A stretch of 64,000 nucleotides of DNA from Streptococcus ictaluri 707-05 (GCF_000188015.2 NZ_AEUX02000005.1:248001-312000), one strand, 5' to 3'. Counted from the first letter of the stretch, positions 37,573 through 47,830 are shown. Program-made: numbers and translations. Notes: generated by a model not told the origin, from the sequence alone.

Positions 37573-37938
37573 CTAATTCAAAATGATTTTAGCGCCAAAT
37601 GGAAAGAGACTGATTTTCGCTAATTTAAAAGATTGGATGGCAAAGGGAATGCCAATAATGCTAATACATAACAAGAAAGCAGAAGCGAGATGAATAGCAG
37701 CTAGCTGCCAGCCAAAAACGATAATCCAAATCATGTTTAACAAGACGCTAGATCCTGACTGACCAATTTGGATATCCTTGCCAAATGGAAATAGCCCAAA
37801 GTTGGCAATTTTAAAACATTGTAATCCGATAGGTAGTCCGATGATTGTTAATGATAATAAGAGACCTACCAAAGTCCAAGAGATCCAAGCCCAAAGACCA
37901 GAACAGATAAACCAAATCATGTTTCCAAGTGATTTCAT
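37573..37938 (-). CDS. YccF domain membrane protein
   Basis: A 121-residue protein with two similar halves, each with a membrane helix and the YccF motif (IIGLPIGLQCFKIANFGLFPFGK; IIGIPFAIQSFKLAKISLFPFGA). Translationally linked to the ybaK-like gene: its AAGGAG ribosome site is the last codons of that gene and the ATG follows the stop by 2 bp. Function unknown. Confidence 0.88.
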   Translation of the reverse strand: MKSLGNMIWFICSGLWAWISWTLVGLLLSLTIIGLPIGLQCFKIANFGLFPFGKDIQIGQSGSSVLLNMIWIIVFGWQLAAIHLASAFLLCISIIGIPFAIQSFKLAKISLFPFGAKIILN

Positions 37939-37940
37939 TT

Positions 37941-38414
37941 TTACTCCTTAATATTGACAAAGTGGCCATCAACAAAATCAGCTAGCGCTTAGCTCTTAAT
38001 CTGAATAGACCTGCCAACTTCTCCTGCTGAGACAACCATCTCCCCTTTTTCTAAAGCAGAGTCATCAATAAAAATGGGATAACGATGCTTTTGTCGGATG
38101 CCAACAGGATTATTGGCACCATGGACATAACCCGTTGTTTTTTGTAAGTCTTTTTGAGGAATCATGGAGACCTTTTTATTACCTGAAGCTTTTGCTAATT
38201 TTTTCTCACTAAGATGCTCTGTTAGAGGAATAATACCAATTAGTGGACCTGTTTTGTCACCATTAAGAGCTAAGGTTTTATAAATGTCAGATGGTTGGAG
38301 CGACTCAGGGATGTCCCCCTCAAGTGTGTTAATGTGTAGTCCTTGATGCTCAATATGTGCTTTATCTAATATTTGTTCGACCAAGGTTTTTTTAATTTTT
38401 CCTTTTTTAGCCAT
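37941..38414 (-). pseudogene. ybaK: Cys-tRNA(Pro)/Cys-tRNA(Cys) deacylase YbaK/EbsC, late in-frame stop
   Basis: An aminoacyl-tRNA editing protein that hydrolyses Cys-tRNA(Pro). Residues 1-141 contain the YbaK fold, with the substrate-site lysine and GYVHGANNPVGIRQK. Codon 142 is TAA (37989-37991), and the same frame continues ALADFVDGHFVNIKE to a TAA at 37941-37943, directly abutting the YccF gene. The continuation matches the C-terminal helix of the family (a residue like glutamine, CAA, probably became TAA). Only 15 residues plus one are lost, so activity may survive. Confidence 0.75.
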
Positions 38415-38500
38415 AAGTTCACCCTTATTTAACGAAATAAAAATAGTATAATAATCATATTATACCATTTTTGAACTATAAGGTTAAGGTCAACTTATCA

Positions 38501-39064
38501 TTAATCTCTTGGAAGGAAGAATGAAGGTTGTGTTGGTAAAATGATAACTAAAGCCAGTGCTGTTACTAAAAAGGTTAGGAGCCCAGCAGTCCCATTAACT
38601 GTGAATGAATACCAAATAGCAGACATTCCTTTAGGAGCATAACTTCCCCAGAAAATAACCCCTGCAATGAAATGCCAGATGTAGCGAACACCAACCGCAA
38701 AGAAGGCTCCCATAAGCGCGATAGTGATACTAGAAGTCATCTTTTGAAATTTAAGGCTATTAGCTAAAGGTTTAGCAAAGAAACCAGCTAGTCCCATACA
38801 GATAAAGGCAATAATATATTCAATGATAGCTTGTGACAAGCTAAGGTAATAAATCTTACCAAGGACAAAATGGAGTAGTCCCCAGATGAGACCAGCCAAG
38901 AGGCCATATTTTAGGCCACGTCGTAGGGAAAATAGAACCAGTGGAATAGCTCCAAATGATGGGCTGAACCAGCTGACAAAGTCTGGTATAAAAGATAAAG
39001 CCATTGCCAGGGCAGCGAAAATAGCTGCTTCAATTAAAAGCTTAACATTAGTTTTTGACGACAT
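38501..39064 (-). CDS. thiT: Thiamine ECF transporter S component ThiT
   Basis: A 187-residue membrane protein with six helices, the thiamine-binding component of an energy-coupling-factor transporter. VSWFSPSFGAIPLVLFSLRRGLKYGL and the glycine-rich YIWHFIAGVIFWGSYAPKG are typical of ThiT. The ATG at 39064 follows AAAGGAG; longer in-frame forms would run into the riboswitch. Preceded by a TPP riboswitch, which fixes the substrate. The ATPase and EcfT subunits are elsewhere. Confidence 0.93.
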   Translation of the reverse strand: MSSKTNVKLLIEAAIFAALAMALSFIPDFVSWFSPSFGAIPLVLFSLRRGLKYGLLAGLIWGLLHFVLGKIYYLSLSQAIIEYIIAFICMGLAGFFAKPLANSLKFQKMTSSITIALMGAFFAVGVRYIWHFIAGVIFWGSYAPKGMSAIWYSFTVNGTAGLLTFLVTALALVIILPTQPSFFLPRD

Positions 39065-39118
39065 AAAAAAACTCCTTTTGTCCACAAAAAGAGCATTGTT
39101 ATCCAATAGTATTTATTG

Positions 39119-39202
39119 GTCACAATCCCTCCGCTTGTACTAACAAGATCAGGTCCCTAGGATTTCGCAGTTGCGATCTCAGCCAAAGCACTCCTTTGTG
39201 AT
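39119..39202 (-). promoter_or_regulatory. TPP riboswitch (THI box) controlling thiT
   Basis: On the minus strand: GGAGTGC, GGCTGAGAT, then GGACCTGATCTTGTTAGT and AAGCGGAGGGA, the conserved parts of the thiamine pyrophosphate aptamer in order. It lies about 55 bp upstream of the thiT start, whose ribosome site could be hidden when TPP is bound; a translational or attenuation switch. Confidence 0.95.
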
Positions 39203-39255
39203 ATGTATTTGTTTCAATTATAATGATTTTGCTTGTGACTTGTCAAGAAAAGCGC

Positions 39256-39296
39256 TTTAAAAAAGATAAGAGCTAGTTAGCTCTTATCTTTTTTTG
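39256..39296 (-). terminator. Terminator of the GH25 gene
   Basis: AAGATAAGAGCTA pairs with AGCTCTTATCTT, 3-base loop, flanked by A and T runs, so it can work both ways. The GH25 stop codon lies within the stem. Confidence 0.88.
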
Positions 39297-40135
39297 ATTT
39301 TACCAAATAATTTTTCAAAGGTTTCTTTAGGATTTTTATGGACTGCAATTTGATTTAAATCAAGTGGGTTTTTAAAACCATTGATATAGCCTTGAGAGGT
39401 GTACTGGTGAAGGTCATAATCTAAATCTGTGTTAGGAGCAGCTTCGTAATAACCAGAGTCACTTCCATAGGTTGGAATCCAGATGGCATCAAAACCTTTG
39501 GTTGAAATTTCTTGTTCAACCATAAAGTAGGTGCCAATATAAAGTCCAACATTCTTAGCCCCCAGTTTTTTAAGCTCTTCTCGGAAAGCTTTAACACCTT
39601 TGTTCATATTTTTCATGGTTGCTTCTTCCACATCAATCCAATAGTAAGTTGGTTTGTAAGGGGAAGCATTTTTGTAAAAGGTTCTGGCTTCTTCACGCAT
39701 TTCCTTGCTGCTTCGCCCTAGGGCATAGCTGTAGACCGCGACAGGAACGTCCCTTTTTTGGAATTCCTCAATGTGTTTCTTAAATGACTTATCAATGCCA
39801 GTTGTGAAAGCAGCATTGTTATTGGCAGTGATTTGTGAGCCTCCATAGACACGAACAATAGCGCCTGAAATATTCTGTGATAAGGTATCATAATCAATTT
39901 CATTTGGGAGCTGCCAACCGGAAACATCAATAATAGGATTTAAGATAAATTCTTCATTTTCAGTTGTGCTTTCTGTCCTTTTGCTTGAACTACTCGTCAC
40001 AATAGGAACGTTCTCTTTAGCCAGACTAAGTTCTTTTTTCTTAATCGTTTCAGAATGAATCTTTCCAATCATTAATAACAAAGCAATAAAAGCAAAGAAG
40101 ACAATGACAACAATAGGCTTTATTCTTCTTCTCAT
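39284..40135 (-). CDS. GH25 lysozyme-like wall hydrolase, membrane-anchored
   Basis: A 283-residue protein with an N-terminal signal anchor (IKPIVVIVFFAFIALLLMIG), a serine/threonine linker and a glycoside hydrolase family 25 domain from about 65: IDVSGWQLPNEIDYDTLS, VAVYSYALGRS, YYWIDVEEATMKN (the catalytic acidic pair region) and YDLHQYTSQGYINGF. Predicted to cut the glycan of peptidoglycan between N-acetylmuramic acid and N-acetylglucosamine at the outer membrane face. Monocistronic. Confidence 0.9.
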   Translation of the reverse strand: MRRRIKPIVVIVFFAFIALLLMIGKIHSETIKKKELSLAKENVPIVTSSSSKRTESTTENEEFILNPIIDVSGWQLPNEIDYDTLSQNISGAIVRVYGGSQITANNNAAFTTGIDKSFKKHIEEFQKRDVPVAVYSYALGRSSKEMREEARTFYKNASPYKPTYYWIDVEEATMKNMNKGVKAFREELKKLGAKNVGLYIGTYFMVEQEISTKGFDAIWIPTYGSDSGYYEAAPNTDLDYDLHQYTSQGYINGFKNPLDLNQIAVHKNPKETFEKLFGKIKKR

Positions 40136-40469
40136 TATTGATATTGTACCCTAAATGCTTGAAAAAATCAAAGTATCCTAACTAATTTCTTATATTATCT
40201 TGCATTTTAAGTATATTTTGTCTAAGTCTAGTCGGGCACAAGACATGACGCTTATAAAGGCATGTTTCAACCCTAATTTTATATAACATAAAACTATGTC
40301 TTGTGACGGTTATTATATAGTTTTTATTTATAAAAGTTGTGGAATATCTAACTTTTTCTTGCTTTATTCTCATTGAACTACTATTTTTAACTTTTTTTGA
40401 AGTTGCATCTAACTAGTCAAAGTAGCAAAAATCTGTCATAATAGACAAAAAAAGAAATTGAGAAACCAA
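40136..40469. other. Gene-free stretch with a 10-bp inverted repeat
   Basis: No supported gene. CACAAGACAT (40237-40246) pairs with ATGTCTTGTG (40296-40305) around a 49-base AT-rich loop. A CATAAT -10 candidate at 40437-40442 may serve the ECF gene. No riboswitch consensus was recognised although the next gene is a vitamin-type transporter. Confidence 0.5.
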
Positions 40470-40973
40470 ATGTCAGCTAAAGTTATTAGTCGAATTGCCG
40501 TCATGTCTGCTTTATGTTTTGTCCTACGACTTGCTTTTAGTAGCTTACCAAATGTGCAACCTGTGACAGCCATTTTTCTTGTTTATTTGCTTTGCTATGG
40601 TTTGGCAGAAGCAGTCTTGTTAATGGGTCTTTGTATGTTATTAACGTCTTTCATCCTAGGATTTGGGCCATGGGTCTTTTGGCAAATCAGCGCTTTTGCC
40701 ATCATCTTATTGGTTTGGAAAGTACTCTTGTATCCCTTATCTAAGAAAGTAGTAAGGTACGACTTGCTGATTCAGTCCTTAATGGCCGCTTTTTGTGGTC
40801 TTGCCTATGGCTTTTTAATTGATGCTGCTTTTGCTTACCTATACAGTATGCCCTGGTGGACCTATCTTTTAGCAGGAATGCCTTTTAACTTGGCACATGC
40901 AGTCTCAACTTTTGTTTTTTACCCATTAATCTTACTATTGTTTAGGAGAATTTCAAATGAAAAAAGGATTTAA
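40470..40973 (+). CDS. ECF transporter S component, substrate unknown
   Basis: A 167-residue membrane protein with about five helices, resembling energy-coupling-factor substrate-binding subunits (SRIAVMSALCFVLRLAFSSLP at the start, with the small-residue motif needed to contact EcfT). The ATG at 40470 is preferred over a TTG at 40458. It overlaps the DUF4430 lipoprotein gene by 17 bp. DUF4430 is the transcobalamin-like domain, so a cobalamin or related ligand is plausible but not shown. Confidence 0.75.
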   Translation: MSAKVISRIAVMSALCFVLRLAFSSLPNVQPVTAIFLVYLLCYGLAEAVLLMGLCMLLTSFILGFGPWVFWQISAFAIILLVWKVLLYPLSKKVVRYDLLIQSLMAAFCGLAYGFLIDAAFAYLYSMPWWTYLLAGMPFNLAHAVSTFVFYPLILLLFRRISNEKRI

Positions 40974-41340
40974 AACACTTTTATTAACCGTCTTGTCATT
41001 AAGTTTGGTAGCTTGTTCTCAAGGGAATAATGCTTCTCAAGAAAGTAAGAAAACGGTAGCTAATCAGCAAGTTCGCTTGATTGTCAAAGAAGACCAAGAT
41101 ACCATTGATGAGAAGGTTGCCTTTGACAAGGGAGAAACGGTTTTAGAGGTCTTAAAAGAAAATTATAAGGTTCAAGAAAAAGATGGCTTCATCACAGCAA
41201 TTGACGGTATTGAACAAGATACAAAGGCTCAAAAGTATTGGTTTTTTAAAGTCAACGGGAAAATGGCAGATAAAGGTGCTAACCAGCTTAAAGTCAAAGA
41301 TGGTGATAAAATCGAGTTCTATCAGGAAGTTGTTAAGTAA
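40957..41340 (+). CDS. DUF4430 lipoprotein
   Basis: A 127-residue surface lipoprotein: signal LLLTVLSLSLVAC with lipobox cysteine at about 21, a short polar linker and a DUF4430 domain (VLEVLKENYKV, IEQDTKAQKYWFFKVNGKMADKGANQLKVKDGDKIEFYQE). This fold occurs in transcobalamin-like ligand-binding domains. Translation is coupled to the ECF S gene, suggesting an extracellular capture protein for that transporter. Confidence 0.85.
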   Translation: MKKGFKTLLLTVLSLSLVACSQGNNASQESKKTVANQQVRLIVKEDQDTIDEKVAFDKGETVLEVLKENYKVQEKDGFITAIDGIEQDTKAQKYWFFKVNGKMADKGANQLKVKDGDKIEFYQEVVK

Positions 41341-41388
41341 TAAAAAGCAAACCTCATTTTTTCCACTTGAAAATAAGACGTATTTGCA

Positions 41389-41426
41389 AAAAAAGCTAAG
41401 GGCTACACTAAGCCCTTAGCTTTTTT
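41389..41426 (+). terminator. Terminator of the ECF/DUF4430 pair
   Basis: GCTAAGGGCT pairs with AGCCCTTAGC, 6-base loop, A run before and T run after. Confidence 0.92.
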
Positions 41427-41519
41427 GATTATTTCTGATATTTTGAGAGAGCCTCCAACAGGCTAAGTAGCTTTTTAAAAATGTTACTATCTCATCACTG
41501 AAAAGAATCGTTGTCGATA

Positions 41520-43319
41520 TTATGCATTAGTCATATCTTTAGAGTATTGAATGATTTGATCGACCGTTTGGTCAAGAAAGGCTATGGTATCTCGCAATGG
41601 TTTTTCGGTTGCAATATCTGCACCAATCAACAGGGCGGTATCTAATGGTGTACGGCTGCCTCCAGATTTGAGGAAATCTAACCATTCTTTAGCGCCATTT
41701 GGGTTATTCTTCAGATTGAGATAACCGGCTGTTGAAATAACTAAACCAGCTGAGTAGGTATAGCTGTATAATCCCATATAATAGTGAGCCTGTCTCATCC
41801 AGGTTAGAGCAGCGTCATCGTCAATCTCAATGGCATCTCCCCAAAACTCAGTCAAGACTTCTTTCATGATGCTATTCAGTTGTTCGGCACCAAAGGTGCC
41901 ACCTTCTTCAATCAAAGTATAAACACGACGTTGAAAGGCTGCTTCTAACAAGTGTGTAATAAAGTTGTGGAAGTAAGTATCGGTTAAACGGTGGGCTAGC
42001 GCAAAGCGTTTTTGACGAGGATCATCATATTGATGCTCCAGGTAATCGCTTAGCATCAGCTCATTAAAGGTTGATGGTGCTTCCACATAGTAAGTAGACA
42101 TATGGGTGTTGAAGTAGCTTTGATGGTTATCTGAGAAAATAAACTGACCAGAATGACCGATTTCATGAATCAAAGTATAAACATCAGACATACGTCCTGT
42201 CCAGCTCATCAACACATAAGGGTGTACCTTATAAGGATCTGCGGCATAGCCACCAGAGTCTTTATTAGCATTAGCAGCAAAGTCAACCCAACGTTCGGTT
42301 TGGTAGCGTGAAATTTCTTGTGTATATTCTTGGCCAAGCGGAGCAAGAGACTTCTTGACAAGATCATAAGCATCATCGATAGAAACCTCAGGATTAAGCT
42401 CGTTATCAATATCCAGTTTCCAATCAGCAAAGGTCATCTTGTCTAAACCATTAACCTGTGCAACATGTTTTAAGAATTTTTGGGCAACTGGTCCAAATTC
42501 GGTCATGATAAGGTCGATTTGACGATCAAACATGCTGCGATCCACTTCCTGATCAGCTAATAAATAATCAAAAACAGAGTCGTAGCCCTTCATGTCAGCA
42601 ATCAGTTTTTCAGATTTTACCTTAGCTAAGTAAGCGGCAGCAGCTGTATTTTGATGTTTACGAAGTCCTTCAGAGAAAGAACGAAAGGCTTTTTCACGGA
42701 TTTGGGCATTATCATGGTTTTGATAAAAGTTCTCGTAAGCCACAAAACCATTTTGATAGCTTTTACCATCAACGTCAAAGTCCTCCATAGCAAAATCACC
42801 GGCACGCATTTTGGTATAAATGTCGTAAGGAGCGTTTAACACTTCTCGAAGATTCGCTAGAGCTTTTTCAACATCTGGACTTAAGAGATGTTCTTTTTGA
42901 AGTTTAGCCATGCGAATAGCAGCGCTGAAATAGGGATTTTCTTCTAGTTGATCTAGGACAGCTTTATCAGCATTGGCTAATGCCGTGTCAAAAAAGCTAA
43001 GTTCGACGCTAGCCTTAGTCATGAAATCATCACCTGCCTGGGCAATTTGAGCAAAGCTTTCATTTGAAAAATCTGTTGTTTGTGGCATAAAGGCATAGGT
43101 ACCAATATGACTCATTTGGATGTAGATGTGTTCGATTGTCATCAGAGCTTGTGTAAAATCATCTACTGTGACTAATTTACCCTCGTAATTCTTCTTGAAA
43201 AGAACCACATCTTGCAAAGCTTTTTCAATAGCTAGTAAAAAGTCTTCACGATCTTTGTAGAGGGCACTTAGATCCCAAAGTTCATTTTCTGGAAATGCTG
43301 AACGTTTTTTTAATTCCAT
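41520..43319 (-). CDS. pepF: Oligoendopeptidase F
   Basis: A cytoplasmic zinc metallopeptidase of the M3 family, 599 residues, cleaving oligopeptides. Catalytic motif HEIGHSGQF near residue 385 with the downstream glutamate in FNELMLSDYLEH. Full length for PepF/PepB. Monocistronic, convergent with the DUF4430 gene; ribosome site AAGGAGAAT. Confidence 0.95.
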   Translation of the reverse strand: MELKKRSAFPENELWDLSALYKDREDFLLAIEKALQDVVLFKKNYEGKLVTVDDFTQALMTIEHIYIQMSHIGTYAFMPQTTDFSNESFAQIAQAGDDFMTKASVELSFFDTALANADKAVLDQLEENPYFSAAIRMAKLQKEHLLSPDVEKALANLREVLNAPYDIYTKMRAGDFAMEDFDVDGKSYQNGFVAYENFYQNHDNAQIREKAFRSFSEGLRKHQNTAAAAYLAKVKSEKLIADMKGYDSVFDYLLADQEVDRSMFDRQIDLIMTEFGPVAQKFLKHVAQVNGLDKMTFADWKLDIDNELNPEVSIDDAYDLVKKSLAPLGQEYTQEISRYQTERWVDFAANANKDSGGYAADPYKVHPYVLMSWTGRMSDVYTLIHEIGHSGQFIFSDNHQSYFNTHMSTYYVEAPSTFNELMLSDYLEHQYDDPRQKRFALAHRLTDTYFHNFITHLLEAAFQRRVYTLIEEGGTFGAEQLNSIMKEVLTEFWGDAIEIDDDAALTWMRQAHYYMGLYSYTYSAGLVISTAGYLNLKNNPNGAKEWLDFLKSGGSRTPLDTALLIGADIATEKPLRDTIAFLDQTVDQIIQYSKDMTNA

Positions 43320-43515
43320 ACCATTCTCCTTAGATAGTTATTATCTATTAGTATAACAGAAAATAGCAGAGAAAGATGCTCGAAATTCTTCCAAACGTTT
43401 AGTTGAAAAAGACCTTATTTTTTTGGAAAAAACAGACATTCAATGATAATGAGCTTACTTTTTAGGTAAAAAGTGGTATGATAAAAGAGAAACTAGTAGA
43501 GGAGGCATCAGTAGT

Positions 43516-46332
43516 TTGTCAATCAAAAAGTTAGAGAGCAACAATAACCAAGACATTATTGCCGAAGAAGTCAGTCTGTTAAAAGAGATTCTTGAGGACA
43601 TCACCCGTCAAATGGCTGGTGATCAGGTCTTTGCGACCATTGAAAAGATTATTGATTTATCGGAAAAACAAGACCATGTCTTACTTGAGAAGTTAATTGC
43701 CACTATCACCAATGAAGAAATGGTTTTAATCTCAAGGTACTTTACCATTCTTCCCCTCTTAATCAATATTACTGAAGATGTTGATTTGGCTTATGAGATT
43801 AACTATCAAAATAATACTAATCGTGATTATTTGGGTAAATTATCCCTGACTATTGATGCAGTTGCTGAAAAAGAAAATGCTGATCATCTCTTAGAACAAG
43901 TCAACGTGGTTCCTGTTTTGACAGCGCATCCGACTCAAGTCCAACGCAAAACGGTTTTAGAGCTTACCAATCATATTCATGACTTGCTACGCAAATACCG
44001 AGATGTGAAATCTGGCGTTGTCAATCAAGAAAAGTGGTACAAAGAACTTTACCGCTATATTGAAATTATCATGCAGACAGACATTATTCGTGAGAAAAAG
44101 CTAAAGGTGAAAAACGAGATCACCAATGTCATGCAATACTATAAAGCCTCTTTGATTCCAGCTATTACCAAGTTAACCAATGAGTACAAAGAACTGGCTA
44201 AAGCAAGGGGTCTGATGCTTAACAATCCTAAGCCTATCACCATGGGAATGTGGATTGGTGGTGACCGTGACGGTAATCCTTTTGTAACGGCTGAAACGCT
44301 CGAGTTGTCTGCTAAGGTTCAAAGTGAAGTTATTATTAACTTTTACATTGAAAAGCTATCTCTCCTTTATCGAACCTTCTCTTTATCATCTACCCTTACT
44401 AATCCTAGTCCAGAGGTAGAGCGCTTAGCTAGTCTATCAAGTGATAAGTCCATTTACCGTGAAAATGAATCTTACCGAAAAGCCTTTCATTATATCCAAA
44501 ATCGCTTAGTACAGACTTTATTGGATTTAACAGATAGCCCTGAATTATCACAGTTACTTCCAAAAGACTCTCATTTTAAGGCGCACTCCAGGAACCATGC
44601 TTCAGTAGTGGCGAAATTTATTCAAAATAAGGCCAAAAAAGCGATTGAGGATATGGAAGACCTACCAATCAAAGCCTATGCAAAAGCAGAAGAGTTTAAA
44701 GCAGATCTTAACCTTATTGAAGAGTCATTGCGAACCAGTGGCAATCAAGCTCTTATTGAAGGTGATCTACAAGAAATTCTTCAAGCCATTGATATTTTTG
44801 GCTTCTTCCTAGCTAGCATCGACATGAGACAAGATTCCAGTGTTCATGAGGCCTGTGTGGCTGAACTGTTAAAAGGAGCAAATATTGTTGAGGATTACTC
44901 CGCTTTATCTGAGGAAGAAAAATGTCAGGTCTTGCTAAAAGAATTAACAGAAGACCCAAGAACACTATCGTCTGCGGCAGTTGCTAAGTCTGACTTATTA
45001 GAAAAAGAGCTGGCTATTTATGCTTCAGCCCGCTATTTAAAAGATAAGTTAGGCGAAGAGGTCATCAAGCAGCACATTATTTCTCATACTGAAAGTGTCT
45101 CAGATATGTTTGAGTTGGCTTTGATGTTAAAAGAAGTTTGCTTGATTGATAAGGACAAAGCTCGCGTCCAGATTGTTCCCCTCTTTGAAACGATTGAAGA
45201 TTTAGACAATGCCAAAGCGATTATGTCAGAATTCTTAGATTATGATATTGTTAAATCTTGGGTAGCTAGCAAAGATAACTATCAAGAGATTATGCTTGGT
45301 TATTCAGATAGTAATAAAGATGGTGGTTACTTAGCATCAGGCTGGACCCTTTATAAAGCTCAAAATGAATTGACAGAGCTTGGAGATAAAAAAGGCATTA
45401 AAATCACTTTCTTCCATGGTCGTGGGGGAACAGTTGGTCGTGGTGGTGGCCCATCTTATGAGGCCATTACCTCTCAACCTTTTGGCTCTATCAAAGATCG
45501 TATCCGTTTAACAGAGCAAGGCGAAATCATTGAAAACAAATATGGTAATAAAGACGTTGCTTATTATAATCTGCAGATGCTTATTTCAGCTTCTGTCAAT
45601 CGTATGGTGACACGTATGCTGACTAATCCCGCTGAAATCGATGGCTTTAGAAGCCTGATGGATGAGATTGTGGAAGATAGTAACGTTATCTATCGTGACT
45701 TGGTCTTTAATAATCCCCATTTTTATGATTATTTCTTTGAGGCCAGCCCCATTAAAGAAGTCTCAAGTCTTAACATCGGTTCAAGACCTGCTGCACGAAA
45801 AACCATTACTGAAATCAGTGGTTTAAGAGCCATACCGTGGGTATTTTCGTGGTCACAAAATCGGATTATGTTCCCGGGTTGGTACGGTGTAGGTTCAGCC
45901 TTTAAACACTTTATCGACAAAGAAGAGGGCAACTTGGCCAAATTACAGCACATGTATAAAACATGGCCATTTTTCCACTCATTATTGTCCAATGTGGATA
46001 TGGTGCTCTCAAAATCCAATATGAATATTGCCTTCCAATACGCTCAACTAGCTGAGAATCAAGAAGTCAGAGATGTTTTTCACACTATTTTGGATGAGTG
46101 GCAACTAACCAAAAATGTGATTCTAGCTATTGAAGAAACAGATCACTTGCTAGAAGAAAACCCATCTTTAAAGCACAGCTTAGACTTCCGCTTGCCATAC
46201 TTTAATGTTTTGAATTATATTCAGATTGAGTTGATTAAACGTCTTAGACATGATGAGCTAGATGAGGACTACGAAAAATTAATTCATATTACCATCAATG
46301 GGATTGCGACAGGACTTCGTAATTCCGGTTAA
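43516..46332 (+). CDS. ppc: Phosphoenolpyruvate carboxylase
   Basis: Adds bicarbonate to phosphoenolpyruvate giving oxaloacetate, feeding aspartate synthesis; 938 residues. Catalytic [13 protein letters not shown] (His near 138), [11 protein letters not shown], and [14 protein letters not shown] near 640, and the C-terminal tail ending NSG. TTG start at 43516, 9 bp after GAGGAGG; no ATG is available in frame nearby. Confidence 0.97.
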   Translation: MSIKKLESNNNQDIIAEEVSLLKEILEDITRQMAGDQVFATIEKIIDLSEKQDHVLLEKLIATITNEEMVLISRYFTILPLLINITEDVDLAYEINYQNNTNRDYLGKLSLTIDAVAEKENADHLLEQVNVVPVLTAHPTQVQRKTVLELTNHIHDLLRKYRDVKSGVVNQEKWYKELYRYIEIIMQTDIIREKKLKVKNEITNVMQYYKASLIPAITKLTNEYKELAKARGLMLNNPKPITMGMWIGGDRDGNPFVTAETLELSAKVQSEVIINFYIEKLSLLYRTFSLSSTLTNPSPEVERLASLSSDKSIYRENESYRKAFHYIQNRLVQTLLDLTDSPELSQLLPKDSHFKAHSRNHASVVAKFIQNKAKKAIEDMEDLPIKAYAKAEEFKADLNLIEESLRTSGNQALIEGDLQEILQAIDIFGFFLASIDMRQDSSVHEACVAELLKGANIVEDYSALSEEEKCQVLLKELTEDPRTLSSAAVAKSDLLEKELAIYASARYLKDKLGEEVIKQHIISHTESVSDMFELALMLKEVCLIDKDKARVQIVPLFETIEDLDNAKAIMSEFLDYDIVKSWVASKDNYQEIMLGYSDSNKDGGYLASGWTLYKAQNELTELGDKKGIKITFFHGRGGTVGRGGGPSYEAITSQPFGSIKDRIRLTEQGEIIENKYGNKDVAYYNLQMLISASVNRMVTRMLTNPAEIDGFRSLMDEIVEDSNVIYRDLVFNNPHFYDYFFEASPIKEVSSLNIGSRPAARKTITEISGLRAIPWVFSWSQNRIMFPGWYGVGSAFKHFIDKEEGNLAKLQHMYKTWPFFHSLLSNVDMVLSKSNMNIAFQYAQLAENQEVRDVFHTILDEWQLTKNVILAIEETDHLLEENPSLKHSLDFRLPYFNVLNYIQIELIKRLRHDELDEDYEKLIHITINGIATGLRNSG

Positions 46333-46341
46333 TGCCTAAAG

Positions 46342-46370
46342 AGGTGAGGACTAGCTATCCTTACCTTTTT
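46342..46370 (+). terminator. Terminator after ppc
   Basis: AGGTGAGGA pairs with TCCTTACCT (one G-U), 7-base loop, followed by TTTT. Confidence 0.75.
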
Positions 46371-46432
46371 ACTTTTTAAGATAGGGAAATGAGAGACATG
46401 CGCTTTCCCTTTTTTTTGCTTTGGAAAGGTGG

Positions 46433-46438
46433 TATAAT
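46433..46438 (+). promoter_or_regulatory. -10 box of ftsW
   Basis: TATAAT at 46433-46438, overlapping a possible earlier start codon; it supports starting FtsW at the downstream ATG (46473), which has an AGGGGAAAA ribosome site. No clear -35. Confidence 0.5.
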
Positions 46439-46472
46439 GCTAGATGATTATATCAAGAATATAGGGGAAAAA

Positions 46473-47747
46473 ATGAAAATTGATAAAAGGCATTTGCTCA
46501 ATTACTCTATTTTAGTGCCTTATCTGATCCTGTCTGTGATAGGATTGATAATGGTTTATTCAACAACAAGTGTTAGCCTGGTTCAGCTACATGCTAATCC
46601 CTTTAGATCTGTTATTAGTCAGGGAGTCTTTTGGGTATTAAGTTTAATGGCAATTATGTTTATCTACAAACTAAAATTAAACTTTCTCACCAACACCAAA
46701 GTTTTGACGGCAGTTATCTTAAGTGAAATTGTTTTGCTCTTTATTGCTCGTTTTTTTACTAAACCGATAAATGGATCGCATGGTTGGATCTCTATGGGAC
46801 CAATTACCTTTCAGCCTGCTGAATACCTCAAGTTAATTATTGTTTGGTACTTGGCTCTCACTTTTTCAAAGAGGCAACAAGAGATTGATCGCTATGATTA
46901 TCAAGCCTTAACTAGACGAAAATGGTGGCCAACCAGTTGGAGCGATTTAAGAGACTGGCGTGTCTATTCCCTCATCATGATTTTTTTGGTAACCATTCAG
47001 CCAGACTTGGGCAATGCCTCCATTATTGTCTTAACAGGAATTATTATGTTTTCCATTAGTGGAATTGGTTATCGTTGGTTTTCAGGTATTTTAGTTTTAA
47101 TCACGAGTTTATCGACTCTTTTTTTTGGAGCTATTGCGGTTATCGGCGTAGAACGGGTGGCCAAGGTACCTGTCTTTGGATATGTGGCTAAGCGTTTTAG
47201 TGCATTCTTTAACCCTTTTCATGATTTAGCAGATTCAGGACATCAACTAGCACATTCTTATTACGCTATGAGTAATGGCGGTTGGTTTGGAAAGGGTCTT
47301 GGAAATTCGATTGAAAAACGAGGCTACCTTCCAGAAGCTCAAACAGACTTTGTTTTTTCAGTGGTGATTGAAGAATTAGGCTTAATTGGAGCAGGCTTGA
47401 TCCTAGCCTTAGTCTTCTTTCTCATTTTAAGAATTATGAATGTTGGTATTAAAGCCAAAAATCCATTTAATGCCATGATGGCTTTGGGTGTTGGTGGTAT
47501 GATGCTCATGCAAGTCTTTGTTAATATTGGTGGTATATCAGGCTTGATTCCTTCAACAGGAGTAACCTTTCCTTTTCTATCTCAAGGAGGAAATAGTCTC
47601 TTGATTTTATCTGTTGCGGTGGGATTTGTGCTTAATATTGATGCCCACGAAAAACGAGAAGATATTTATAAAGAAGCTGAATTATCTTACCGCCAAGCTG
47701 TCAGAAAAGAAAATAGTAAAGTTGTTAATATCAAACAATTTCAATAA
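46473..47747 (+). CDS. ftsW: Peptidoglycan glycosyltransferase FtsW
   Basis: SEDS-family septal peptidoglycan polymerase, 424 residues, about ten helices. GSHGWISMGPITFQPAEYLKL, the long external loop with GKGLGNSIEKRGYLPEAQTDFVFSVVIEELG and late STGVTFPFLSQGGNSLL are family marks. Works with a class B penicillin-binding protein at the septum. The start at 46473 removes an unlikely N-terminal extension that would include the promoter. Follows ppc as in related streptococci. Confidence 0.95.
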   Translation: MKIDKRHLLNYSILVPYLILSVIGLIMVYSTTSVSLVQLHANPFRSVISQGVFWVLSLMAIMFIYKLKLNFLTNTKVLTAVILSEIVLLFIARFFTKPINGSHGWISMGPITFQPAEYLKLIIVWYLALTFSKRQQEIDRYDYQALTRRKWWPTSWSDLRDWRVYSLIMIFLVTIQPDLGNASIIVLTGIIMFSISGIGYRWFSGILVLITSLSTLFFGAIAVIGVERVAKVPVFGYVAKRFSAFFNPFHDLADSGHQLAHSYYAMSNGGWFGKGLGNSIEKRGYLPEAQTDFVFSVVIEELGLIGAGLILALVFFLILRIMNVGIKAKNPFNAMMALGVGGMMLMQVFVNIGGISGLIPSTGVTFPFLSQGGNSLLILSVAVGFVLNIDAHEKREDIYKEAELSYRQAVRKENSKVVNIKQFQ

Positions 47748-47753
47748 TGCTCT

Positions 47754-47782
47754 AAAAAAATCTCCTTAAAGGAGATTTTTTT
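47754..47782 (+). terminator. Terminator after ftsW
   Basis: AATCTCCTT pairs with AGGAGATT, 2-base loop, A run before and seven T after. Confidence 0.88.
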
Positions 47783-47830
47783 GTAACCAAAGTGACTACT
47801 CATTCGTTATATTAGTGAAGAAGGGAGGTG

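Noticed and set aside
40136..40469. Riboswitch before the ECF S component
   Set aside because: No B12-box, preQ1 or other consensus recognised; only a weak long-loop inverted repeat.
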